The notes under the pieces: generated by a model
Told to the model about the DNA's origin: nothing
Database searches by the model: none
The model's input: only the letters and a program-made list of their open reading frames with translations
Assembly: GCF_011745365.1 (NCBI RefSeq)
Contig: NW_024468910.1
Span: 124,001 to 188,000, forward strand
Direction of reading: 5' to 3'
DNA from: Cryphonectria parasitica EP155
Taxonomy: Eukaryota > Ascomycota > Sordariomycetes > Diaporthales > Cryphonectriaceae
Length of the DNA stretch: 64,000 nt
Made by a program: the position numbers and the translations under genes
Shown here: positions 1 through 10,700 of the stretch, piece after piece
Layout: each line of letters starts with the position of its first letter
Numbering within the stretch: the first letter of the stretch is position 1

Positions 1-52
1 AACGCAATCCTGAGCGAAGCAAAGACAGGTCCTGCTTGTTCCACTATAGCAC

Positions 53-556
53 TTAAGCAGTCATCGTCGTCGTCAACAATGATGTGACGGTCTGAGTCAA
101 TGTCAGTAAGCTCCACGTGGAGCCGCTGAGTTTGGTCGCAGAATTGACTCCGGGAAACCCTAAAATGCTATTGCTCGTCCGCTGATCAGAGGCTGTTACC
201 GTTGCTTGACTGGCTTGGGATGTGGCGCTTGCAGTATCAACGTCTGTACGAGAAGCTGTAAATGGTACAGTGCTTGTGTTGATCACCAGGCTGCTTGACG
301 TCGTAATGGGCATGGAAGCCCCAGAATCGGACGTCCCCTGTGCGGCCGGGCCAAGCGGCTGTACAGTCACCCCTTGCATTCCCGTTCCTCTGGATAACTG
401 CGCAGGGCTTCCAGTTGAAATCACCGGGGCCAGACTCGCGGGGCCAGGTCCCGCCGTCTGATTCCATTTGGCAGACAAGCAGGTAATAGAACCATTCTGA
501 TATGGAGCTAGGCCGGAGTCGTTCTGGCCCTGCGAGATAAGAGCTTGCACACACAT
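53..556 (-). CDS. Ser/Thr-rich hypothetical protein (3' exon)
   Basis: The frame is open for 167 residues and ends in TAA. The product is rich in Ser, Thr, Ala and Asn-x-Ser/Thr sites, with a mildly hydrophobic C-terminus, as in many fungal wall or secreted proteins. No signal peptide is visible in this exon. A good 3' splice site (branch-like gctaat followed by cag) lies near 588 and a GTATGT donor near 659 on the minus strand, so an upstream exon is likely. The candidate upstream exon overlaps the promoter of the plus-strand gene at 756, and I could not find a convincing start. The function is unknown. The other reading frames of this interval are also fairly open, so composition alone could explain the ORF. 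Confidence 0.35.
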   Translation of the reverse strand: MCVQALISQGQNDSGLAPYQNGSITCLSAKWNQTAGPGPASLAPVISTGSPAQLSRGTGMQGVTVQPLGPAAQGTSDSGASMPITTSSSLVINTSTVPFTASRTDVDTASATSQASQATVTASDQRTSNSILGFPGVNSATKLSGSTWSLLTLTQTVTSLLTTTMTA

Positions 557-755
557 CGACGTCCGACCGCCGCACTCCCTGATGTTACATTAGCATAGTC
601 TGTGCGCGAAGTAAGAAGGGCAATGTTGTACACCTGGGCAGGCCACACTTGTCCACATACTTTCCTCGAGGTATTTATCTGAGATCCCGACCAATCCAAA
701 GACCAGACACCTCTCCATAATCCAGGATCGAGGATTTCCAACCCACGCCCCAAAG

Positions 756-1212
756 ATGGACGACACATCTCAGATGAACGACTTTTTCTCGGGCGACTGG
801 TCTAGCATCTGGGGATTAGATCAACTTCGAGACGGGAACAATCTCTCCTTCACGCCTACACCCCAGCCTCTGTCTGAGGAAGGGGGCGGCACCGGCCCAG
901 CAGACATTAGTGAAACACACGCAGTTCACAACAACGCGACGAGCGATGTGAGAAGGTAGAGGTCATCTCCCGTCTGACCCCTTGAGAAGCCGACTGACGG
1001 TGTGCTTTAGCCTTTTCATTATGATATGTTCCCGCCTGGACAAGGTAGAGGCTATCAATGAACAGACGAGAGCGACTCTAGACGAAGTGAGTGGGGCTGC
1101 AACTCGCACTGAGGAGAAAATCGAGGCACTGAAACGGATGGTGGATAGCCTCAGAGACGGCATGAGCGCCTTTTCCAAGACCCTTTTTGATTATCTCCGG
1201 GGCGATTCATAG
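756..1212 (+). CDS. Small two-exon coiled-coil protein
   Basis: Exon 1 (756-955) starts at an ATG with a CCAAT box about 65 bp upstream. A 55-nt intron (956-1010, gtagag...ctgac...tttag) has a typical fungal branch site, and exon 2 (1011-1212) continues in the same frame to TAG. The product is about 133 residues. The N-terminal half is acidic and low complexity. The C-terminal half (from about residue 70) is a heptad-rich helix (CSRLDKVEAINEQ..., EEKIEALKRMVDSL) predicted to form a coiled coil. I do not recognise the family. It lies head-to-head with the minus-strand ORF at 53-556. Two further small coiled-coil ORFs follow at 1347 and 2796. Confidence 0.5.
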
Positions 1213-1346
1213 CTCTACGTAGTTACGATACGCTTTCCCGAATTCCTGGTTTGGGGCAGCATCCATAGATCTGGTATCTTATAACAATTAAAACACTATT
1301 GACAACCATCTACAAGTCAACAGGAGGAGACAATGTTCAAAAAATC

Positions 1347-1955
1347 ATGAATACCACTCAATCCCACTGGAGTCAGAGCACCGTAAACAACAAGCCGCGA
1401 GTTCATTTGCGTCTGTGCAAACGTTTACAACAAATCCTCGCCTTAGCCTCAGCATACATGCAATCGATCTGCACTACACTTGCTACACATATGGCGGGGA
1501 CTCCACTGGAACTCCTGAGAGAAACGCAATCACGGCCACTGCCAGTACGAGTTGACAAGCCGCTGCCGATGACACCACTGCCGCCACCATCACCGCTACA
1601 CAGCCGGCGATATCTGGATCTACGGACCCCGCCACCATCTCGGCCTACCAAGCGGGCTCTCAGCTGGTCAGAGGAACAAATCAATACTCTCCAGGACGAG
1701 AACCGCAAGCTGCGACAGCAGATTATCGAGCAAAAGCGCCTCAACTTGGAAAGAGAACAAGCCATCGCCCGGTTGAGGCAGAAAACAACCACAGACAAAC
1801 AGAAGCTCAACGAACAAGAGGATTTGATCAAGCAGATTGCCAACACCGTCAACGTTGCGTTCCAGGATTGCCAGGATAAGCTCTCTCGCGGGGTCTACCC
1901 TTACGAGAGCAGAGGAACAATCGACGAGATAATCCAGGTCTACAACGCCATTTAG
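1347..1955 (+). CDS. Coiled-coil hypothetical protein
   Basis: The first ATG of the open frame is at 1347; the frame is open from 1299 only with a TTG. The product is 202 residues: a basic N-terminal segment, a Pro-rich linker (about residues 75-105), then a long coiled coil with many Gln, Glu, Arg and Lys (about residues 110-170). It ends in TAG at 1953-1955. That stop lies inside a 103-bp direct duplication, and the second copy has CAG at the matching place, so the stop may be a C-to-T mutation that shortened the protein. No domain is recognised. Its neighbours are the similar small coiled-coil genes at 756 and 2796. Confidence 0.4.
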   Translation: MNTTQSHWSQSTVNNKPRVHLRLCKRLQQILALASAYMQSICTTLATHMAGTPLELLRETQSRPLPVRVDKPLPMTPLPPPSPLHSRRYLDLRTPPPSRPTKRALSWSEEQINTLQDENRKLRQQIIEQKRLNLEREQAIARLRQKTTTDKQKLNEQEDLIKQIANTVNVAFQDCQDKLSRGVYPYESRGTIDEIIQVYNAI

Positions 1956-2125
1956 CCCGGGGGACGCGGCCCCAGACCTGGAAAGGGGATGCCGTGAACC
2001 TAGGATTGGGATTTCCCTACCCACAACAGATTTACAGCTGGTCTATGACGCAACCCAGCCTGGAGGACGCGGCCCCAGACCTGGAAAGGGGACGCCGGAA
2101 ACCTGGAATCGGGACTTCCCTCCAC
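1936..2125 (+). repeat. Tandem direct duplication, 103-bp period
   Basis: Two imperfect copies (about 1936-2020 and 2039-2125) share the core ggacgcggccccagacctgg. Most differences are C/T: gacgcc versus gatgcc, tcggg versus ttggg, gactt versus gattt, and CAG versus TAG. The period is not a multiple of three, so it does not extend a protein repeat in one frame. Confidence 0.7.
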
Positions 2126-2795
2126 CTACTTTATTATCCTGTTCGCCGAGGACAGATCCCCAGCAGTACAGACGCTCCTATCAGACTTACACGATATGAT
2201 TATTACGGGACTTGCGATCATAGGCACAATATATCTCATTGTCGATTACATGTAAGTTCAAGAGAAAACTTCGTTAGCCAAGAAATAACACCTCGATCAG
2301 GTCGGCACGGCGCAAAAAGCCCAGGACTCCGCGTTCGTCCAAGAGAGGGCAGACTCGATCCCGTACCAAGGAGGGCCGCACAGGCCTGAGGCATTAGTTC
2401 AGGCGCTAGGAGGCCTGCATTATACCAATGATGGAAAGGGACGTTGGAGCAAGAATCACGTGACCGTGGCACCCTGCAGATTATTCGTGGAGTTACTTGA
2501 AAATCAATTGCAGATTGGACCCGACAGTCTGGTAACTTCACTAGTTCAAACGTTGAGTGATGTCGTACAGGGATAAACCTTGAGGCGCTGATAGGACACT
2601 CCACCTTCACAACCTCGGCGCCTACGCTCAGCGGCGGCAGCATCTATTTTTACCATGGTGAGAATACCTCCGGTCTACGTTTATATAGAACAGGTGCTTT
2701 CGAAAGGCTAAATTTTCTAATTACCACTCCAACGTTCCTGCTCTGAATCATTTCGCGATCTCTCCTCACTGCCAATTCTTTTGTGATCCCTTATT

Positions 2796-3400
2796 ATGGA
2801 CCAGCGTGTGGAGTACAGCTCGCGGCTTCTTGACCAGGAGTGCGAACAACACCGGATCACCAAGGAGCTACTTATGTAGACGCAGAGTTGTGCCAATGCT
2901 TGGGAACGCGCTTATCACCTCTCGAACTCAGAGACTCAGTTCTACAAGATGAAAGTCTCTGCCGCTGAAGCCCGAAGCCAGCAGCTATCGCAAGAAAACC
3001 TTCGGCTCAATCTCCTACTTAGCCAATTAGTAAGTACTGCCTGCTATAGGGCGATGCTACAAGCTAATGTCTCAAGATTCAGTCTCCCGAGCTTACAAGT
3101 GACGAGGGTCTCCACAGATCCGGCAGACGTGCTACCAGCCAGGATGCCGCCTCTCACATCGATGACAATCGTAATGTTACGCCACTCCCCCAAGGCAGTC
3201 TGCCGGTCACCAATCTACCCTACCGACAAAGCCAATACTTGGACACCGTGCTGCCCAGCCAGCACTCTGAACCTGTGGCTTCGGGCTCCTGGCCTGTGCA
3301 GGAGCAGGGCCGTGTTTCTCCTCTACTCGAGGACCAAGCGGAACAGCGACTGTTCCGAAGTATCGCCCCTATGTCGACAGACACTGCGGGGAGGAAGTAA
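2796..3400 (+). pseudogene. Coiled-coil gene with one premature TAG
   Basis: From the ATG at 2796 the frame reads a Glu/Gln-rich helical region broken by a single TAG at 2877-2879 (CAG-to-TAG would explain it). It then continues to a donor at 3030. A 53-nt intron (3030-3082; gtaagt...gctaat...ttcag) joins, in phase 0, an exon of 106 codons open to TAA at 3398-3400. Without the stop the product would be about 183 residues: an N-terminal coiled coil (residues 1-78) and a polar, Pro/Ser-rich tail. I do not recognise it. Translation could also restart at the ATG at 2949, which keeps the same frame and intron. Confidence 0.45.
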
Positions 3401-4342
3401 TAGCCGGCTTTCGCGTATCTTCTCCTTATACGATCTAAATACTGCCCAAATGAAGGGATTGATATCGCACGATTTAAATTCAAGCTTGCTACTCAAATAT
3501 AAATCATTGCTCCTCCGAAGCACGTGTAGTGCAAAGCTATTACACCGCCTATGTCGCCGTTGTCTAGACGCCAGTGCAGGCCTTCTTTTCACAACGTATC
3601 ATGTCTTCTTGGCGGCTCAATCCAGAGAATCCTCTAAAGCTGTCAAAAAGCTCAGCACGCCTCGTAAGACAGAACACAAAGCAATGGCGAGCTGTCCAGT
3701 AGAGCTTGCATGGTTCTCAATGCCGACCAGGTAGCCTCGCAAGAGACCCCACACTAAGAGTAGTCAGCGGTCCATGATATATGCAGTTGCATCCCTGAAT
3801 TAATGAATCATGTTTGTCAGGGGGTAGCACACCCTTAAAAGCTGTGACTGGAGTATTGAACTTTATTTCTAGTGTCTGCACTGTATATCACCAACTTCAC
3901 CCTCCACGGCCCATCCTCTGGCCCAGAGACTGGGCAGTTTCGGGCTGCTGATACAACATTGTTGGCGAGAGAGGCGTGGCCATTTTGCGCTTATGGCCCT
4001 CCTAGAATCGGCCGACCAGTCAGGAACAATGAAATGCTCCATTCACGGAATGGGCTATGTGGCCTGATTTTGGGGTGCCCAGGATGGCCATGTAATCCAC
4101 GGGCCAGTAAGAAACAAGACGGAGGAGATGCTCGGCGGCATGGCCTCGATGAAGCCTCCATGATTCCGGACTGCTTGGGTACCACTTCTTGTAAAAAATC
4201 AACCGAGACATCGACCCAGGCATAATAATGTGGTTTGGGGGGGAGGGCTTCTTTTCATTTCTTCTTTCTTTTCCTCTTTTTGAAAAAACTGAAACATATA
4301 TGTATGCTTCGTCGAGTTGCTTGATCAAGGTGATCATGTGCA
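3401..4342. other. No gene seen
   Basis: Only short overlapping frames are present on both strands, with no splice-supported gene. A G-run and a long pyrimidine tract (4228-4290) precede the ORF at 4343. Confidence 0.5.
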
Positions 4343-5129
4343 ATGCCCAAGAAGACCAGGATAGAAGGACATTCCTTGACAAGTAAGACTCATGCGATGG
4401 GTTCAAAGACTCCCAGACTGATCATTCGCAGCATTTCGCCACAGTATGAGTCTTGGACGGTCCTTTACGATTATAGAGACTCCAACGATAAGACCAGAAT
4501 CTTCTCTGTGCGACGGAACGTACACCTTCGGAATGACGAGCTCGAACATGTCCTCTATGCAGAGATTAGACATCACGCAGAGACTTTGCTGAAGATAAAG
4601 AAGAAGCAGGTGTGCGCCTACGACATGGACCTATACTATATGAGCATTTACAACAAATTCCGGCGACTAAACCGGGAAGCGCAGGGACTCATTAATTTGC
4701 TGTTGTGCCGCAGGGTTGATGAGGGAACCATAGGATTTCAGTATTGGGATCTGGTTGTCCTGTCGGAAGTGTCTAGCGGTGGTGCAACTGCGGGTGTGCG
4801 GCCGCGATATCGCTGGTGGAGGTGGTCGCGAGCTAGTACAATGTCAGAGTTGCGGCTTGTGCTGCGACGGGTACAAGCTCATCCAGCTACCTAGGTATTC
4901 AACAGTGAAGCTCAGGTGCGCCTTCTCGTGGGCACGAGCTGGTTGCCGACCCTGCTTTCAGAAATGGACAAAAGCAGTATTACAGACAGTGATCGACGGC
5001 CTGGAATGCAGAAATAATGCCTGCATCTATACAGGTCAAGTTACGAGAGAGCGTCGTGCTGTGAACCAGCTGCAGCCAGAATCTGCAGGTATCAAAGATG
5101 GTTTGTGCGAACGTAAACTTCGCGCCTGA
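4343..5129 (+). CDS. Hypothetical protein, frame change to a Cys-rich tail
   Basis: An ATG frame at 4343-4894 gives a 183-residue product whose first 130 residues look protein-like (mixed helix and strand, many charged residues). From about 4755 a second frame, offset by one, becomes the better one. It carries repeated Cys pairs (SCRKC, CQSCGLCC, CRPC) that could bind zinc, and it ends at 5129. Either an unrecognised intron or a frameshift joins the two. I cannot name a family. The span is given as one entry because the two parts abut and only together make a plausible protein. Confidence 0.3.
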
Positions 5130-5228
5130 GTGCCTCTATCCACAGTCTGGAACCCTTAGGACTCGTCAATGATACTAATGCTATAGCCTTGCGTACATAT
5201 GTAGTGACTCGACGCAGGAGCCTAATAC

Positions 5229-6313
5229 TCACTGGTGTTCTAGGGACATCTTCGCCACCCGTCGCCTTTTCCGAGCTCCTTCTTGTCTCTGCTCTTTGAC
5301 ACTCTCCTGCAGCTGCTGTGGGGCTTGCAAAGATTTATCTGCTTCAGCTCGACCCCGTTTCTTCGGCCACAATGCTGGAGGAGGAGGCGCTTGAGAATCA
5401 ACAGTGCTTTCCAACTTCTGATTGGCAATGCGTAAGCTGCGACGGAGAAGACCCTGCCCCTCCATGACCCGATGCATTCGTTGCCGCGCGTCCCTCTGCA
5501 CTTGGGGGAGCTGCCGCAAGACCCATGGCAGCTCACTGTAGTGCGTGTCCGCAAGCATCTCCCAGTGAGGTCCATGTAGCCTGTAGTCCACGGTTTGGCA
5601 GAGGAAGTCCTCAATGGCGCTTATCGGAGCATTTGCGCGATCGTGTTTCATTTTGCTCTCGGCCAATTGTAGACGAGCCGAAGGGCTGCGCTGCTCGTGC
5701 TGCTCGTGCTGCTCGTGCTGCTCGTCGGCAGTCTCGAAGGACAGTAGAGCCGCTTCGCAGTCCCGTGCACGGCTCTCCAGTCCCGCCTCGGTCTTCCTGC
5801 GTGCCATCTGCAAGGCGTTGCCGTCAATCTGTCGCGTTTCCCTTTCCGCAGGTGTCAAGACATCAAGCACGAGGAGCTTTTCCCATGCTTTGTCGTACTG
5901 TCTTTGATACGTCTCGACTCGCGTCTTACAGTAAGTAGATAGCCAGTGCTTGTATACCAGGTACTCAAGCCACGTCGACAAGATGTCTTGTTGTAAGGGA
6001 TCAGCCGTCGGTTGAAAGGCAAGACGTATGCCATAATGGTCGAGAACAGTGCGCTTTGCAGCCTCGACGTATGCAGCTAGGCTGTTGTCCGCGCGGGTCT
6101 GATTGAAAGCCCGGAGAGCTAGCAAGCACTCCTCCGAGAGCAGACAACCGCGGCGGCTGCCTTCGGCTGGAGTGCGCGATCTCTGTTTGCAAGTTACTAG
6201 GGTTTACGAGACTTAGGCCGGAAAACGTAGGCGACTTACCTGAGCCGTTCGATGAAAGTTTGCGACATTTGATCCGGGTCCTGGACCGCGATCTGACGAC
6301 GGTGATCCTGAAG
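5229..6313 (-). pseudogene. Lineage-specific coiled-coil/RRSxRIA family gene, copy 1 (3' part)
   Basis: The minus-strand frame from about 6137 to 5229 encodes about 298 residues: a conserved block (TWLEYLVYKHW, YDKAWEKL...), a coiled coil with a His-Glu-Gln triplet run, an LRRSLRIA motif and a basic C-terminus. Its relative at 36680-38856 shows the matching blocks (TWIEYLGYHC, YDAAWETL, RRSARIA). The end of exon 1 (up to 6240, ...FIERLR) and a 57-nt intron (6239-6183, gtaagt...cag) also match that relative. The large exon-2 segment present in copy 2 is missing here and the frame changes, so this copy is internally deleted. A Copia element starts at 6314; the rest of exon 1 resumes beyond it at 14052. 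The family is one I know only as an uncharacterised, multi-copy fungal family. Confidence 0.6.
6309..6313. repeat. Target-site duplication TGAAG (left)
   Basis: TGAAG directly precedes the 5' LTR and is repeated at 14052-14056 directly after the 3' LTR: the 5-bp duplication expected of an LTR-element integrase. Confidence 0.85.
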
Positions 6314-6480
6314 TGTGAAAAATGGGGCATATTTAACCCTAACCCTCTGTTTTGGTCTCCTCATAAACCATCTCAGAGCCTGGTTTAGTTACTTAGATGA
6401 TCTTCCTTTTGTATTAGATAGATTCAATCTCAACACTCATTCAGCCACTTCCACGTGCTCAGCTCATACGTTTCTCCTTA
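6314..6480 (+). repeat. 5' LTR, 167 bp
   Basis: Starts tgtgaaaaatgg and ends cgtttctcctta; the 3' LTR at 13885-14051 is the same by eye. It ends in TA rather than the usual CA. It holds two telomere-like units (aaccctaaccct) and a stretch that reads open by chance. Confidence 0.9.
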
Positions 6481-6496
6481 GTTATGAGCCCGGTTC
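6481..6496 (+). other. Candidate primer-binding site (initiator tRNA-Met half)
   Basis: The bases just after the LTR, gttatgagcccgg, are complementary to the anticodon-arm sequence expected for eukaryotic initiator tRNA-Met (around the CAU anticodon). Copia elements are known to prime from such an internal tRNA-Met half-molecule. This is inference from memory of that tRNA. Confidence 0.5.
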
Positions 6497-6616
6497 GCAA
6501 GAATCGGGTTTAATCTTCCCCTTATCTATCGAAACAGACTGAGCTGTTCACTTCTTATTCTTTCAGAACACATCTTTTGTCCCAAACAGTCATACTCACG
6601 CTCCATCAAGCCCACG

Positions 6617-7723
6617 ATGGAGTGCGAACCTGACGATCTCACGCTCTCGGTAAAGTGCACCAACATCTACTCCTTTCCATCCTGATACAGCATTTTGCAG
6701 TCCCAGAGCAAGGGAAAGGGTGTTTGGGAGTATCTAGACCCGGATAGCCCAGATGCGCTCTCTCTCGAACCTGAAGACTTCAACCTCGAGTTCTCCAAGT
6801 TCACTCAGGATCTTGAGAAGGAGCGTAAAAATACTATAACTGAGAACTATAAGCTACTTTCTATCCAGGAACAAGCTATTCTCTACGATCAGGAGATGAA
6901 ACGCTTTCAGCTTCGTTAAAATAAGCAGTTGCATGCTTACCAGAATGTACAGAGGATGTGGAACTGGATTCAGAAAACAGTACCTCCGTCAGTCCTTGTT
7001 TCTCACATACACACCTATTCAGGAAAGAAGTCTCCCTTGATTCAACAGATGCTCAGAAACCTGAAGAGAGACCTCTGTCCGTCCGAGGAGAGCATGAAAC
7101 AGATCGTTTGCCTCCAGTACCGCCATCACCTTGAGCTGGCCACCAGGCAAGGCACCGATTTCCAAAACTGGTGCTAGCAGTACTAGGATCTCCTGAATCT
7201 AGCTCGGGTTTACAGCATTGATGAAGTTGAGAGACTTCAGAGCTCTAATAACTTCCTCGCTGCTGTCGGAGTTCGCTTCCAAACAGAGTAGGCCAAAATG
7301 CAACAACATTTCCTTGCTACAGTATCTGATGATGATCTGCCTATCAAGACTATTGAATAGCTTCAATGAAATCTCGCTTCAATCTACCAACTTCAGCCTG
7401 AGCAGAAAAAAGGCTCAATGGTATTCGCTACTATAGGCGGAGAGAATCCACAATCCAGCAACTCAGGCATAAAATCTGGGAAGAAACAAGGTGGATCTTC
7501 CAGCCAGAGCGAAAAGGGAGATTACAAGTGCCCCTGCGAGTCATATCAAAGGAAGCATAAATGGGGCCTGATGAGCTGCGGAAGGCTGGAATACGCCTGT
7601 ATCAGAGTTAGGCTAGACTCAATCTTCAAGGCTCCATCTGACGAGCAAAGAAAGAAGATCCTCTCTAAGCTGGCTAGCAAAAACTATCAGAAGCTTCGTT
7701 CAGATCTTATCAGAACTGGATAG
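6617..7723 (+). pseudogene. Copia gag, RIP-degraded
   Basis: An ATG at 6617 gives 11 codons, then a clean 51-nt intron (6650-6700, gtaaag...ctgatacag...cag), then a long helical capsid-like region broken by several TAG/TAA stops (for example after 6919, 7177 and 7434). A Cys/His knuckle of the copia Gag type is still visible at about 7531-7590 (CPC...KHKW...SC). Gag would package element RNA into particles. The stops are where CAA, CAG or TGG codons are expected, consistent with RIP. The intron inside gag is unusual for an LTR element and could separate spliced gag mRNA from genomic RNA. Confidence 0.7.
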
Positions 7724-10700
7724 CTTTCTCAAGGCTGAAAGGGAGGATCCCACAGAGGATGGAGAACAACAGGAATCTCTATCCAGGCACTGTCAAGTGC
7801 TAGAACCTCTCAATCACAATATCAAAATGCCAGATCTAATACTCCTCAAGCTTGAAACAAGGCATCCTCAGTTCCTCCAAATAAACGCTGTTTTCAACTC
7901 TCAACTCTTCAACTAGGCAGTATTGCTATAAGCAAGTGCAGCAGTCTTCTCAATACCGTTTCAGATATCTTATATCCTTTCCCAAAGCATAGTTCTGAAT
8001 AACTGCGAAGCTGTATACCTTATCAACAGCATTAACCTTCTGGAGCCAAACATCTTTTCTCCCTTAAGAGATGCGGAAGTTGTGAAAGCAGGAAGCTTAT
8101 TGTTGCTAATACAGGGATTCGGAAGATGATGCTTCAAAAATGCACTGAACGGGAGGCGAGAGGAACGCACTGAGGACCTAGTTCTCAACTGTATGGCGGT
8201 TGTAGATAGCTTCCATATCAACATAATCGCTGAGGCTCTCTTATATGAGAAAGAGATCTGGTACTGTAGCAAAGATAGCATACTGCGCTTAGAAATGCTT
8301 GAATAGAGCGCAGTAATTGCGAATTTATACAGAGAGTTCAACTTAGTCTTCTTCGAATACATTCCTTTTGCAAACTCTTCCTACTCTCGAGCTCCAGCTA
8401 CGCTGCCATACAGCTGGGCTAGCATTCTCGTATTCTCAACTCTAAAAAGAAACAAGCACCCTCGTTCTTCATATAATGAGGCGCTTGAAAGAAGTGATTC
8501 AGAGCATCTTTAGCATCTAAGATCGGAATACCTAGGTGCTAATGCTCTGAAGAAGCTTATCTACTCAGTTCGTAGTATCAGAATCAACAGAACCAGATGA
8601 ATTGACTGTGAATACTGTATTCTAGAGCGCATTACAAAGATCATTCGATGCGCAAGATCTGAACACTACAGCCCTCGATTATTCTGATGCATTAGTTGGG
8701 ATCTTCTTGATTATAATAAAGCGCAGAATAGCTCAAAATGAGCTCTTATACTCAAAGATGAATATAGTAGCAAGTTATTTGCTTTTCTGATATCTAATAA
8801 GGCATAATCCATAGTGTTCGATGTGCTCAGATTATTCGAGACCTGGGTATAATGCTAATATTGCTTCTTTATCTGCAAAATCAGACAGGATGCAGACTCC
8901 TTAGTTATAAGGAAGCTATACGAAACGGTATATATATAATAGTGCGCTAATAACAGCATTGATCTGGAGATTACTCTACTGCGCACAAAAGAGTCAAATA
9001 GCGCTGCTAAGCGAGCTGGGCGTGAAATTCAGGAGTATATGCTAGTCCTTCTGTTATTAGCTAAACTACTGAAAGACTTATAGCTAGAGTATATGAAAGC
9101 AGCCACCTGGCTGTTCAACATCTCTCTATTCATGCTCAAGCACTCCGAAACGCTAAATTTACTTCTGAATAGCTGGTTCAAGCAGTACTTTCGTTAGTAT
9201 GCGCTGGAAATAGTCAGAACAGCAGTCTCGGATCTACAGCCCAACTAAGCCAGGATCTACACATATGAATGCCAGGCATACGTTCTGCAAGAAGAGTATA
9301 AACTTGGCTCTTATAGATGGAATATGAAAATAGAATCAAGAGCATACAAGGGCTATCTTGTGGAATATATTGCAAGCAATCTGTACTGCATATAGCTTCT
9401 AGCGCTTGCAAAAGTTGCAACTATGTACAATATTCTATTCAATAAAAGCTAATTCTACAATCCAAACAGCAATAAAACATTAGAAGCACTATCTTGTACT
9501 TAGCTAGCACTAATCGTTTCAGAGATTGGAAATAATAAGGAAATTATGGATACAATTGTTATTGAAGGCATATGGAACTCAGTTCTCTAGCCTAATGCTA
9601 CAAATCGAAACTAAGGATCTTATCTGCTATCCGATGAGAACAGTAGCCTATCCTCAGAATTTCCCTCGGAAGGCATTCTAAGTTAGAACTTGGAGATAAG
9701 AGCATCTGAGACTAGCAATGAAGCACTCTTGCAAAGCAACCTATCTCAGGAAAGAAGCTCAGAGAATAAGATACAAGAACTTTCAACTTCTGAAAAATCT
9801 CCTGAAGCATTGGAACGAATAGATCAGCCAGAAAGAAGTGCTGCTGCAAGCAGCAAGGATATTTCAGCAACTGAACAAGTATCTTCAAGTACTGAATAAC
9901 AAGCTACTAGCGCATCTACTGCTCAGAATACAAGCCAGCCTGCAGCATGAAAGTATAAGCCTGGTTAGGCTTCAATCAGACATCGTTGAACAAGGAATGA
10001 GATCTATAAATCTCAATCCATATAGCGTTCAAACAGAGCACAGAAACCAATCAATAAAGCTTGCTAATACTAAGAATCATTTGCTACAGCCTTTATAATA
10101 AGCTAAACAGCTCTAGTAAACCTCATAGCTACTTTTTTGCCTAATTAGCTAAAGGAAGCAACCAGAATATGGAATAAGCGTTTTCAGACTATATACAGTA
10201 TAGTTGCAGCTGCTATACTTGAGGCAAACTCTATATGCAGAAAAGCTTCATACTTGCAGCAAAAGCACTTTGATGCTTCTCAGCAAATCACAGAGCTAGC
10301 AATAGCTGAAAAGAAGCATTATAAACAACTACTATCCGAACCTGGAACCTGGAAAGAAGCACGAAACAGTTCTTTCCATACTGAGTAATAGAAAGCAATG
10401 CAATTAGAAATCCAGGAACTGATCAACAAAAGGATATAGCAGATCCTCAAGCGTAGGAAAGCCAAAGAGAAGCTACTGCTACTCAAATGAGTATACAGAT
10501 ACAAACTTGATAAGAATAGTTACTTAATCTCATTCAAAGCTTGAATCTATATACGAGAAAACCTGCAAAAAGCAAGCAATCTTCAAGATATGTATACAGC
10601 AATGCTAGCTGCACACTCCTTTCGCACACTTATAGCTGTGGCAGCATATTTCGACCTAGAGATCAACCAGATGAACATTACCGGAGCATTCCTGAATGCC

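Noticed and set aside
6340..6352. Telomere-like aaccctaaccct in the LTR
   Set aside because: Two units only, present at the same LTR position in all three LTR copies; not a chromosome end.
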